This document shows, in pieces, positions 1-5,605 of a DNA stretch of 5,665 nt. A model generated the notes under the pieces. It was not told where the DNA came from, searched no databases, and saw only the letters and a program-made list of their open reading frames with translations. The stretch is from Actinomycetota bacterium (lineage in GTDB: Bacteria; Actinomycetota; Thermoleophilia; Miltoncostaeales; Miltoncostaeaceae), in NCBI GenBank assembly GCA_947451735.1, contig CANGAY010000066.1, positions 1 through 5,665 on the forward strand, read 5' to 3'. Both the position numbers and the translations under genes were made by a program. Each line of letters opens with the position of its first letter. Position 1 is the stretch's first letter.

Positions 1-2
1 AC

Positions 3-122
3 AGCGGTGGCCGCTCAGAGCGGGTGTGCCAGCACCTCGAGGACGAGGAGGGCTTCACCGGCCTCGTCAACCTCGAGGGCGGCATCATGGCCTGGTCGCA
101 GGCGGGGCTTCCCACCGCCTGA
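3..122 (+). CDS. Rhodanese-domain protein, C-terminal end (partial)
   Basis: This is the last 39 codons of a plus-strand gene that enters from the left edge and stops at TGA 120-122. The peptide begins SGGRSERVC and later reads GLVNLEGGIMAWSQAGLP. This is the classic end of a rhodanese (sulfurtransferase) domain: the tail of the active-site loop C-x-S-G-x-R-S, followed by the NLxGGIxAW motif and a GLP ending. By this register the catalytic cysteine would sit two codons before the first complete codon, just outside the window, so its presence cannot be checked. Such domains carry sulfur as a cysteine persulfide, either as a stand-alone protein or as the end of a larger one. The gene is convergent with the acid phosphatase, with seven bases between the stops and no terminator hairpin in the gap. 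It belongs to a different transcription unit from the menaquinone operon. The family is fairly certain; the substrate and full architecture are unknown. Confidence 0.85.
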   Translation, partial: SGGRSERVCQHLEDEEGFTGLVNLEGGIMAWSQAGLPTA

Positions 123-129
123 GAGTGCG

Positions 130-903
130 TCAGGCCAGGTAGGTCATGGTGTTCGGCAGCAGGAAGCCCCGCATCGCGCTGCCGTACGACATGTCGCTCA
201 CCTGATCGCCGATCGCCGCGACGATCTTCCACCCCCGTGCGCGGATGGCCGCGCGCTGCGAGGCCTTCCAGCGGCCGGCCGTGATGCCCGCCGCAGCGGC
301 GTCCTTGAAGGTGATGCTGCTCCAGCCCTTGACGCCGTTGGTCGTGAGGCACGCGATGAAGGCGGGCGCGTTGGCGGCCGATCCGCCGCTGACGATGGCC
401 ACGTACACGCCTCGCGCCATCAGGTCGTTCAGCAGGGTGATGGTGGGGACGATGGGGGCGTAGCCGCAGGCGGCCACGTAGGCATCCCACGTGGCCGGGT
501 GGAAGCTGAGGACGGGGTCCTGCGCAGCGGCGTACGAGAACGTGTTGAGCAGCGTGTCGTCGATGTCGAACACCACGGCCGGGCGGCAGCGACGCACCGC
601 CGCGACGGAACTGCCCGCGCAGTGATCGCCGATCCAGGTGTTCACCCACCGGCGGGCGGCAGCGGCCACGTCGGCCTGGTCGGCGGAGGCCCGACCCGAC
701 CCGTAGTACGCGCTGACCGTGGGGAACATGTTGGGGCCCGCGCTGTAGGTGGTGCCCATGATGCCCGGGAGGTTCTGCATCGTCCCCACCACCTGCGTGC
801 CGCTGGTCATCGACCCGGGCGTGACGGGCACCACGGCCGCCGATGCCAACCCGGGTGCCGCGGCGCAGGTGACCACGGCGGCGATGAGGGCACGGTGTCG
901 CAC
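130..903 (-). CDS. Exported HAD-superfamily acid phosphatase (class B-like)
   Basis: This is a predicted secreted phosphomonoesterase of 257 residues that resembles the acid phosphatase family Acid_phosphat_B. I chose the GTG at 903-901 as the start. It gives a textbook signal peptide: MRHR, a hydrophobic stretch at about residues 5-20, and an ASA cleavage site at 20-22. A longer reading back to 1119 only adds out-of-frame translation of mqnC. HAD motif I is FDIDDTLLN (112-120, nucleophile Asp113 and Asp115). Motif II is probably Ser172 in VAIVSGGS, motif III is probably Lys213, and motif IV is IGDQVSDM (231-238, Asp233 and Asp237). The mature part has four cysteines (95, 106, 147, 185), which could form disulfides outside the cell. 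The start lies 8 bases after the mqnC stop and no clear Shine-Dalgarno is visible, so translation may depend on coupling to mqnC. It is the last gene of the operon, but no menaquinone step is known to need an exported phosphatase. The substrate is unknown. Confidence 0.85.
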   Translation of the reverse strand: MRHRALIAAVVTCAAAPGLASAAVVPVTPGSMTSGTQVVGTMQNLPGIMGTTYSAGPNMFPTVSAYYGSGRASADQADVAAAARRWVNTWIGDHCAGSSVAAVRRCRPAVVFDIDDTLLNTFSYAAAQDPVLSFHPATWDAYVAACGYAPIVPTITLLNDLMARGVYVAIVSGGSAANAPAFIACLTTNGVKGWSSITFKDAAAAGITAGRWKASQRAAIRARGWKIVAAIGDQVSDMSYGSAMRGFLLPNTMTYLA

Positions 904-911
904 GCGGTCGG

Positions 912-2000
912 TCAGAACCGGCGCACGACGCGGTAGGCGGTGTCGCGCTGCACCGCGCGTCGCCCGGTGGCCTCGATGCTCTCGACCATTCGCGGGGTGT
1001 CGAGCGTGAACGCCGTGCCGGCGGCGCGCACCACGTTCTCCTCGATCATGATCGACCCCATATCGTCGCACCCGGCCTCGAGCGCCAGCTGGCCGATGCG
1101 CAGGCCCTGGGTGACCCACGAGCTCTGCATGTGGTCGATGTTGTCGAGGTACAGGCGCGCCACGGCGTTCATCATCAGATAGTCAGCGGCGGTGGTGTCG
1201 AGGTGGTCGTCACCGCGTGCCGAGCAACCGCCCGACTGGTACGACCAGCATGCGAACGCCACGAACCCGCCGGTCTCGTCCTGCAGCTCGCGCAGCACGC
1301 GCAGGTGCTCCACGCGGTCGTCGAACGTGTCGATGGTGCCGAACATCATGGTGGCGCTGCTCCTGATGCCCTTCAGGTGGGCCTCGCGCATCACGCCGAG
1401 CCACTCAGCGGTGGTGGTCTTGCGCGGCGCGATGACGTCGCGCACCGGGTCGACCAGGATCTCGGCGCCACCGCCGGGGATCGAGTCGAGCCCCGCGGCG
1501 ATGAGGCGGTCGAGCACCTCGTCAACGGTGAGCTTCGAGTAGTGGGCGATGTGCAGGATCTCGGATGGCGACAGCGCGTGCAGGTGGATGGGGTAGCGAC
1601 GCTTGATGTCGCTGAAGAGATCCTCGTACCACTCCATGCGCAGGTTGGGGTGGTGCCCCCCCTGCAGCAGCAGCGCGGTGCCGCCCAGGTCGAGCGTCTC
1701 CTCGATCTTCCGGAAGATGACCTGCTTGGGGAGGATGTACCCGCCCGGGTCGCGCGGGTGCCGGTAGAAGGCGCAGAAATCGCAGTCGGTGACGCAGAAG
1801 TTGGTGTAGTTGATGTTGCGGTCGATGACGAACGTGACTTCGTCCGGGTTCGTCACGCGGTCGCGTGCCCGCTTGGCGGCCGCACACACGGCCACCACGT
1901 CGCGGCTCTGCAGCAGGGCCAGCGCGCCGGCGTCGTCCAGCCGCTCGCCGGCGTCCAGCCGCTCGATCACCTCGAGGTGTCGTGTGAGCGTGGTGCTCAT
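912..2000 (-). CDS. mqnC: Dehypoxanthine futalosine cyclase MqnC (radical SAM)
   Basis: MqnC converts dehypoxanthine futalosine to cyclic dehypoxanthine futalosine, the radical ring closure that builds the naphthoate skeleton of menaquinone. The protein is cytosolic and 362 residues long, the usual size. The radical SAM cluster motif is CVTDCDFC (Cys69, Cys73, Cys76), preceded by RNINYTNF as in the MqnC/MqnE/CofH group. LLQGGHHPNL (111-120), HALSPSEI (141-148), GGGAEIL (176-182) and MMFGTIDT (218-225) follow in the family order. The C-terminal GSIMIEENVV block (315-324) favours MqnC over MqnE. Residues 252-264 (WSYQSGGCSARGD) differ from the WxFxPxNT-like loop I would expect. The ATG shares the ATGA overlap at 1997-2000 with the mqnA stop. 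A weak GGAG lies about 12-15 bases upstream inside mqnA. The family assignment is very secure. Confidence 0.95.
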   Translation of the reverse strand: MSTTLTRHLEVIERLDAGERLDDAGALALLQSRDVVAVCAAAKRARDRVTNPDEVTFVIDRNINYTNFCVTDCDFCAFYRHPRDPGGYILPKQVIFRKIEETLDLGGTALLLQGGHHPNLRMEWYEDLFSDIKRRYPIHLHALSPSEILHIAHYSKLTVDEVLDRLIAAGLDSIPGGGAEILVDPVRDVIAPRKTTTAEWLGVMREAHLKGIRSSATMMFGTIDTFDDRVEHLRVLRELQDETGGFVAFACWSYQSGGCSARGDDHLDTTAADYLMMNAVARLYLDNIDHMQSSWVTQGLRIGQLALEAGCDDMGSIMIEENVVRAAGTAFTLDTPRMVESIEATGRRAVQRDTAYRVVRRF

Positions 2001-2803
2001 GCGGCCATCGGCTCCAGGGCACGCACGTCGTCGAGTTCGCCGGCCGTGCGTGCGAGGTCGAGGAAGCGCGCGAGCCCCTCCCGCTCGCCGGGGCCGAATG
2101 CGTAGTTCAGGCGCGACAGGTAGCCGCTGATGAAGTCGACCGGGAACGGGAAGCGCTCGGCCGCCGCGCGTGCAACGGTGCCGGGGTCATCCATGTAGGC
2201 CGCGTGGGCATCCTCGATGGCATTGGCCAGCGTCGCGATCTGGGCACCCCGGGTCTCCGCTGCGTGTTCGGTGGCCGCCCAGACGGCGAACACCATGGGC
2301 AGCCCGGTGCGCTGCTGCCAGAGCTCACTGAGGTCGATCGAGTACGGGGCGATGCCGGCGCGGTGTGCCGCCAGGGCCTCGTCGGCGATGAGCAACACGG
2401 CCTCGCCGCCCGCGAGGCACCCGGAGGGGTCACCGTCGAGCACGCGGAAGGGCACGTCGGGGCCCAGCAGGATGCGCAGCAGCGCGACGCTGCTCGCGCT
2501 GTGCGGGGTCACCGCGACACGGGTGATGTGGTCGAGCGGCACGGCCGAGAGCAGCCGGATGCTGTCAACGGCCCCGTTGCAGGCGATGCACCCGACGGGG
2601 ATGAGGCGGAGACGGTCGGCATTGCGTGCATACGCGATGCTCGACATGGCCGACACGTCGAGCCCGCCGTCGAGTACCGCTGCGTTGAGTGCCGCGGGGA
2701 GGCCGTCGGTGAAGGTGACACCGGGCAGGGTGGCTTCTTCGAGGTGGTGGTAGATCGGGTACATGTTGAGCGCGCTGATGCGCCCGACGCGCAGATCGCT
2801 CAT
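1997..2803 (-). CDS. mqnA: Chorismate dehydratase MqnA
   Basis: MqnA dehydrates chorismate to 3-[(1-carboxyvinyl)oxy]benzoate, the entry step of the futalosine menaquinone pathway. The protein is cytosolic, 268 residues, with a periplasmic-binding-protein-like fold. Family signatures are visible in order: VGRISALNMYPIY (6-18), GLPAALNAAVLDGGLDVS (34-51), SSIAYA (54-59), HSASSVALLR (101-110), LLIADEAL (137-144), DLSELWQQRTGLPMVFAVWA (157-176), and LNYAFGPGEREGL (232-244) near the end. The length is normal and no part is missing. The usual G-D in the LLIGDxAL motif reads A-D here, a small change. Its ATG overlaps the stop of the 152-residue gene as ATGA (2800-2803). A purine-rich GGCGGTGA lies just before it and could act as a ribosome binding site. 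Its stop overlaps the mqnC start in the same way, so the three genes are probably translated in a chain. Confidence 0.95.
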   Translation of the reverse strand: MSDLRVGRISALNMYPIYHHLEEATLPGVTFTDGLPAALNAAVLDGGLDVSAMSSIAYARNADRLRLIPVGCIACNGAVDSIRLLSAVPLDHITRVAVTPHSASSVALLRILLGPDVPFRVLDGDPSGCLAGGEAVLLIADEALAAHRAGIAPYSIDLSELWQQRTGLPMVFAVWAATEHAAETRGAQIATLANAIEDAHAAYMDDPGTVARAAAERFPFPVDFISGYLSRLNYAFGPGEREGLARFLDLARTAGELDDVRALEPMAA

Positions 2804-3258
2804 CGCATCACCGCCCGTGCGCCGATGGCCTCGGCCAGATGATCGGGATCGCTGTCGTCATCAGCGGGGATGACCCACTCGGTGGCACCGAAGGATGCGC
2901 CGGCCTGGCAGGCGGGGCCGCCGATGGCGGTCCAGTCGTTGCGGATGGTGACGCCCTCGGGAAGCGCCCGGCGGGCGACCGCGGTCACCAGCAGATCTTC
3001 CACGCCCCATGAACCGGGCCGGTCGGTGGTGTCGTCGCCCGGCACCAGCAGCACCGCCCGCAGGTCGTCGCGACCACTGAGCGCCAGCAGCCGGTCGGCG
3101 ATCTCGGCGTGCGAGGTTCCCGCGCCGTAGCGGACCACCTCGGCCACGTCGTCGGGCCTGCCGCGCGTCCACGTGATCTCCCGCGGCGCGCCGATGGGTG
3201 CTGCGGCAGCGAGGGGATCGCGCGCGTCCAGCAGGGCGATGATCTCGTCGCGCGTCAT
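2800..3258 (-). CDS. Truncated MqnE/MqnC/CofH-like protein without radical SAM site
   Basis: This protein has 152 residues and I recognise no assigned function. By eye its two ends match the radical SAM family of MqnE, MqnC and CofH. Residues 2-19 (TRDEIIALLDARDPLAAA) resemble the N-terminal helix. REITWTRGR (26-34) resembles the strand before the cluster motif (DEVTFVIDR in the neighbouring MqnC). RYGAGTSHAEIADRLLAL (43-60) resembles the later FGTIDTFDDRVEHLRVL stretch. Residues 93-124 align without gaps to MqnC 279-310 and share AVAR, L99, W109, G113, Q118 and G124. GGPACQAGASFGA (113-125) looks more like the MqnE form. The missing part corresponds to roughly 155 residues of MqnC, including CxxxCxxC, so the enzyme chemistry cannot be present. 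There is no stop or frameshift, and it overlaps both neighbours by ATGA, which argues for a maintained protein rather than debris. It may be a pseudoenzyme, scaffold or partner of MqnA/MqnC. Coding status is strong; the homology is an inference. Confidence 0.85.
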   Translation of the reverse strand: MTRDEIIALLDARDPLAAAAPIGAPREITWTRGRPDDVAEVVRYGAGTSHAEIADRLLALSGRDDLRAVLLVPGDDTTDRPGSWGVEDLLVTAVARRALPEGVTIRNDWTAIGGPACQAGASFGATEWVIPADDDSDPDHLAEAIGARAVMR

Positions 3259-4223
3259 GCGTACCGGTCCACCACGCCGGCGGCAATGGTGCGGAGCGCA
3301 TCAACGTCGGCACCGCCGATGTCCCCGTCGAGCACGTCAACCGCCCGCCCCACTTCCTCGATGGCCCACGTGCGGGCCGCAGCCGTGCCGGGGTGCGCTG
3401 CGAGACGGTCGCAGAGCGGCTCGAGGGGCAGGTCACCCCGCGACGCGGCGGCGATGTCGGCGGCGATGGCCGGCTCGGCGGCGATGGCCAGGATGATGGG
3501 CAGCGTGACCGTGCCGCTGAGGATGTCGGTTCCGAGGCGCTTGCCGGTTTCGGACGGCAGGCCGGCGATGTCGAGGATGTCGTCAAAGATCTGGAAGGCC
3601 ACGCCGACGTGCTCGCCGTATGCCGCGAGCCGCGTGGCGGCCTCGTCGCCGGCATCCGAGAACACCGCGCCCAGGCGACAGGCGACGGCGAAAAGGGCTC
3701 CGGTCTTCCGGCGGCAGCGCGCCAGGTACGAATCGACCGACAGGGCGAGGTCGAAGGCCGCACGCTGCTGGTCCATCTCACCAAGCGCCAGGTCGAGGGA
3801 GGCGTCGGCCAGCGCGGAGACGGCAGCAGGCGAGCCCGCCTGAGTGAGCTCGGCGAATGCCCGCGCGAACAGGAAGTCGCCCACCTGGATGGCGGCGTCC
3901 GCGCCGTGTGCGCGGGCCACCGTGGGCCGGCCACGCCGCGTGGTGGCGCCGTCGATGAGGTCGTCGTGCACCAGCGTGGCCATGTGCACCAGCTCCACCG
4001 CAGCCGCGGCGGAGACCAGCGTGGCGCGGTCCTCCTCCCGCCGCGCGGACGCGCAGAAAACGAGCATGGGCCGCACGCGCTTGCCACCCGCGGTGAGGGT
4101 GTCGCCGGCCGGGCCGCTCACCTGCGCGGCGTGGCCGCCGGCGACCACGGCGAGCACCTCCTCGCACTGGGCCATCCACGGACGCAGCACATCGATGAAG
4201 CCGGTGCGTGCGGTGGTGGTCAT
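3255..4223 (-). CDS. Long-chain polyprenyl diphosphate synthase (menaquinone side chain)
   Basis: This is a trans-isoprenyl diphosphate synthase of 322 residues that condenses isopentenyl diphosphate units to build the isoprenoid tail, acting in the cytosol. Motifs are GGKRVRP (46-52), the first aspartate-rich motif DDLID (87-91) with RRGRP after it (96-100), QVGDFLFARAF (113-123), KTGALF (173-178), QIFDDILD with the second aspartate-rich motif DDILD (211-218, Asp214-Asp218), and GTDILSGTVTLP (231-242). The residue five before the first DD is Ala82. A small side chain there is typical of enzymes that make long chains, so a hepta- to decaprenyl product is likely. The exact length cannot be read from the sequence. 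Position 238 of the GTxTLP motif is Thr where many relatives have Lys, but other long-chain synthases vary here too. The gene overlaps menG at 4220-4223 and the 152-residue gene at 3255-3258. The location supports a menaquinone role rather than general isoprenoid metabolism. Confidence 0.92.
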   Translation of the reverse strand: MTTTARTGFIDVLRPWMAQCEEVLAVVAGGHAAQVSGPAGDTLTAGGKRVRPMLVFCASARREEDRATLVSAAAAVELVHMATLVHDDLIDGATTRRGRPTVARAHGADAAIQVGDFLFARAFAELTQAGSPAAVSALADASLDLALGEMDQQRAAFDLALSVDSYLARCRRKTGALFAVACRLGAVFSDAGDEAATRLAAYGEHVGVAFQIFDDILDIAGLPSETGKRLGTDILSGTVTLPIILAIAAEPAIAADIAAASRGDLPLEPLCDRLAAHPGTAAARTWAIEEVGRAVDVLDGDIGGADVDALRTIAAGVVDRYA

Positions 4224-4897
4224 GCGGCAGCCACCCGCCCGCGGTGCAGCACGGCCATGCCCCCGGCGAACTCGCGCCAGTGGATGTCGGTGATTCCGCA
4301 GTGACTCAGCATGGCCGCCACCTCGGCGGGTGGGGGCATGTTGCCCACCGATCGGGCCAGCTCACCGAATGCCGCGGGATCCCCTCCGAGCAGGCCGCCC
4401 ACAGCGGGCATGGCGAACTCGAGCACCCTGTGGTGGATGCCGCGCAGGTGTCGCGGCGGGTTGATCTCGAGCACCACGATTCGTCCGCCGGGGCGTGCGA
4501 CGCGTGCCATCTCGCGCACCGCGGCCGACGGGTCGTCGAGGCTCCGCAGTCCACCCGAGGCGGTCACGGCGTCGAACCGGTCGTCCTCGAACGGCAGGTC
4601 GAGTACGTCGGCCACCTCGAAGCGGCACCGTCGTCCCCGGGCGGCGGCCTTGAGCCGGGCACGGTCGATCATGGCGGGTGAGAAGTCGACCCCGATCACC
4701 TCGCCCCCCGAGGCGACGCGGTCGGCCAGCATCAGGGCCAGGTCACCCGTGCCCGTGAAGGCATCGAGCACGCTCGAGCAGGCCGACACGTCAGCTGCTT
4801 CGGCCGCTGCGCGGCGCCAGTGGTCGCCCATGCCCAGTGTCATCAGGCTGCTCACCAGGTCGTACCGCGGGGCGATGACGTCAAAGGCCTGCCTCAT
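4220..4897 (-). CDS. menG: Demethylmenaquinone methyltransferase (UbiE/MenG family)
   Basis: MenG is the S-adenosylmethionine-dependent C-methyltransferase that turns demethylmenaquinone into menaquinone, the last step. It has 225 residues, the normal length. I chose the ATG at 4897-4895 because the family N-terminus begins there (FDVIAPRYDLVSSLMTLG, residues 5-22) and because it forms an ATGA overlap with the ubiX stop. A longer reading to 5266 would only add out-of-frame ubiX translation. The SAM-binding motif I is VLDAFTGTGDLAL (43-55), followed by VIGVDFSPAMIDRA (67-80), DVLDLPFEDDRFDAVTASGG (97-116), and ARPGGRIVVLEINPP (134-148). NMPPPAEV (186-193) and GGMAVLHRG (212-220) close the domain. 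Two family signatures are slightly off: YDLVSS in place of the usual YDxMN, and GLRSLDD in place of GLRNxxD. The overall order is intact, so I expect an active enzyme. A weak GGCGGG lies before the start. Confidence 0.93.
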   Translation of the reverse strand: MRQAFDVIAPRYDLVSSLMTLGMGDHWRRAAAEAADVSACSSVLDAFTGTGDLALMLADRVASGGEVIGVDFSPAMIDRARLKAAARGRRCRFEVADVLDLPFEDDRFDAVTASGGLRSLDDPSAAVREMARVARPGGRIVVLEINPPRHLRGIHHRVLEFAMPAVGGLLGGDPAAFGELARSVGNMPPPAEVAAMLSHCGITDIHWREFAGGMAVLHRGRVAAA

Positions 4898-5514
4898 GCC
4901 GGCACCCGCCCCGCCTCGCCCCAGCGGGGGAACAGCGCGTGGTCGATCCGAAGCACGTCGAGCGCCTTGCCCACCACGAAGTCCACGAGGTCCTCGATCG
5001 ACTGCGGCAGCGTGTAGAGCCCCGGCGAGGCGGGCAGGATGATGCCGCCCGCCTCGGTGACCGCGGTCATGTTGCGCAACTGGATGAGCGACAGGGGCGT
5101 CTCGCGTGGCACCAGCACCAGCTGACCCCGCTCCTTCAACATCACTTCCGCAACGCGGTGGATGAGGTTGTCGCCGGTGCCGTGCGCCACCTTGCCCAGC
5201 GTGGCAGTGGAGCAGGGCATGAGCAGGGCGGCGCGGGCACCCGATGAGCCCGACGCGAATGAGCACGCGATGTCGTCGGGCTCCAGCACGTCAACGGCGC
5301 CCGGTGCGGATGCGTGCGACTCGATGAGGCGGTCGATGACGTGCGTGCGCGAGGTGGGGCGGGGCCCCTCGCCGAGCAGTTCGTGACTGATCACCTGACA
5401 GCCGGCATCGGACACGCAGAGACCCACGTGGTGGCCGCCCGCGGTGAGTGCGCGGAGTGCGCGCGCGCCGTACGCCGCGCCGCTTGCACCGGTGATGCCG
5501 AGGAATACTCGCAT
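4894..5514 (-). CDS. ubiX: UbiX-type flavin prenyltransferase
   Basis: UbiX prenylates reduced FMN with a dimethylallyl group to give prenyl-FMN, the cofactor of UbiD-type decarboxylases. In the futalosine route a UbiD-like enzyme removes the carboxylate of the naphthoate ring, so ubiX fits at the head of a menaquinone operon. The protein has 206 residues, the usual length. The N-terminal flavin-binding motif is GITGASGAAYG (6-16). Family motifs follow: MPCSTATLGKVAHGTGDNLI (99-118), LVLVPRETPLS (132-142), GGIILPASPG (156-165) and DLVDFVVGKALDVL (175-188). The start at 5514 places the Gly-rich motif at the expected distance from Met1. There is no Shine-Dalgarno before it. A -10-like TACGAT lies 7 bases upstream, consistent with a leaderless transcript. 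No UbiD-like gene is in the window, so the partner enzyme must lie elsewhere. The family assignment is very secure; assignment to menaquinone rather than to another prenyl-FMN enzyme rests on the operon. Confidence 0.95.
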   Translation of the reverse strand: MRVFLGITGASGAAYGARALRALTAGGHHVGLCVSDAGCQVISHELLGEGPRPTSRTHVIDRLIESHASAPGAVDVLEPDDIACSFASGSSGARAALLMPCSTATLGKVAHGTGDNLIHRVAEVMLKERGQLVLVPRETPLSLIQLRNMTAVTEAGGIILPASPGLYTLPQSIEDLVDFVVGKALDVLRIDHALFPRWGEAGRVPA

Positions 5515-5521
5515 GTGTTCG

Positions 5522-5527
5522 ATCGTA
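5522..5527 (-). promoter_or_regulatory. Candidate leaderless -10 element of the operon
   Basis: The minus-strand hexamer is TACGAT, which fits the TAnnnT form of a sigma70/SigA -10 box. It is followed by seven bases and then the ubiX ATG, so transcription would begin at or within a base or two of the A of ATG. That spacing is typical of leaderless genes, which are common in actinobacteria and related high-G+C bacteria. No Shine-Dalgarno is present before ubiX, which agrees. At the proper 16-18 base spacing I see no good -35 hexamer. A TTGGCA at 5538-5543 is only 10 bases away and is probably coincidental. The call is plausible, not proven. Confidence 0.4.
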
Positions 5528-5543
5528 GACCCGAATGTGCCAA

Positions 5544-5582
5544 AACGAGCCGGGGTCCCGCACTGCGGGACCCCGGAACGAG
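5544..5582. repeat. 6-bp direct repeats AACGAG abutting a perfect hairpin
   Basis: AACGAG occurs at 5544-5549 and again at 5577-5582. The two copies lie directly against the outer ends of the 27-base inverted repeat at 5550-5576. The arrangement is direct repeat, hairpin, direct repeat, with no spare base. It could be chance, or it could be a target-site duplication left by insertion of a small palindromic element that now serves as the terminator. Confidence 0.6.
5550..5576 (-). terminator. Rho-independent terminator for the upstream gene
   Basis: This is a perfect inverted repeat: left arm CCGGGGTCCCGC (5550-5561), loop ACT, right arm GCGGGACCCCGG (5565-5576). On the minus strand the 12-bp G+C stem is followed by CTCGTTTTGG, with four T residues at 5545-5542. 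It lies 29 bases after the TAG stop of the gene entering from the right and directly before the ubiX promoter region. It therefore probably ends that transcript and isolates the menaquinone operon. The T tract is short and four bases from the stem, so termination may be partial. Confidence 0.75.
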
Positions 5583-5605
5583 ACCATGATCACGTGCTGG
5601 GCGGC

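Noticed and set aside
11..23. Small inverted repeat CCGCT/AGCGG
   Set aside because: The stem is only five base pairs, has no T tract and lies inside coding sequence, so it is not credible as a terminator of the operon.
35..78. Two copies of the palindrome CCTCGAGG (35-42 and 71-78)
   Set aside because: Both fall on Leu-Glu codons inside the rhodanese reading frame. With this base composition they are explained by coding.
7..936. Plus-strand open frame of 309 codons opposite the phosphatase
   Set aside because: Its translation is rich in Arg, Gly and Ala with no recognisable motif. It lies opposite a gene with clear HAD motifs and a signal peptide, as expected for high-G+C antisense frames.
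904..1119. N-terminal extension of the phosphatase giving 329 residues
   Set aside because: It is out-of-frame mqnC sequence with no motif. The GTG at 903 yields a proper signal peptide.
1131..2105. Plus-strand open frame of 324 codons opposite mqnC
   Set aside because: It has no family motifs and lies opposite the secure mqnC gene. It is an antisense shadow.
2861..4087. Minus-strand open frame of 408 codons across the polyprenyl synthase and the 152-residue gene
   Set aside because: It is out of frame with both genes and of low complexity (Ser, Arg, Pro). The in-frame synthase shows both aspartate-rich motifs.
4898..5266. N-terminal extension of menG giving 348 residues
   Set aside because: The extension overlaps ubiX in another frame and has no MenG similarity. 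The ATG at 4897 gives the normal length and an ATGA overlap.
5538..5543. TTGGCA as a -35 box for the ubiX promoter
   Set aside because: It is only 10 bases from the candidate -10, too close for a normal 16-18 base spacer.
5591..5596. CACGTG palindrome downstream of the right-hand gene
   Set aside because: A single six-base palindrome with no repeat partner or conserved spacing. It is likely chance.
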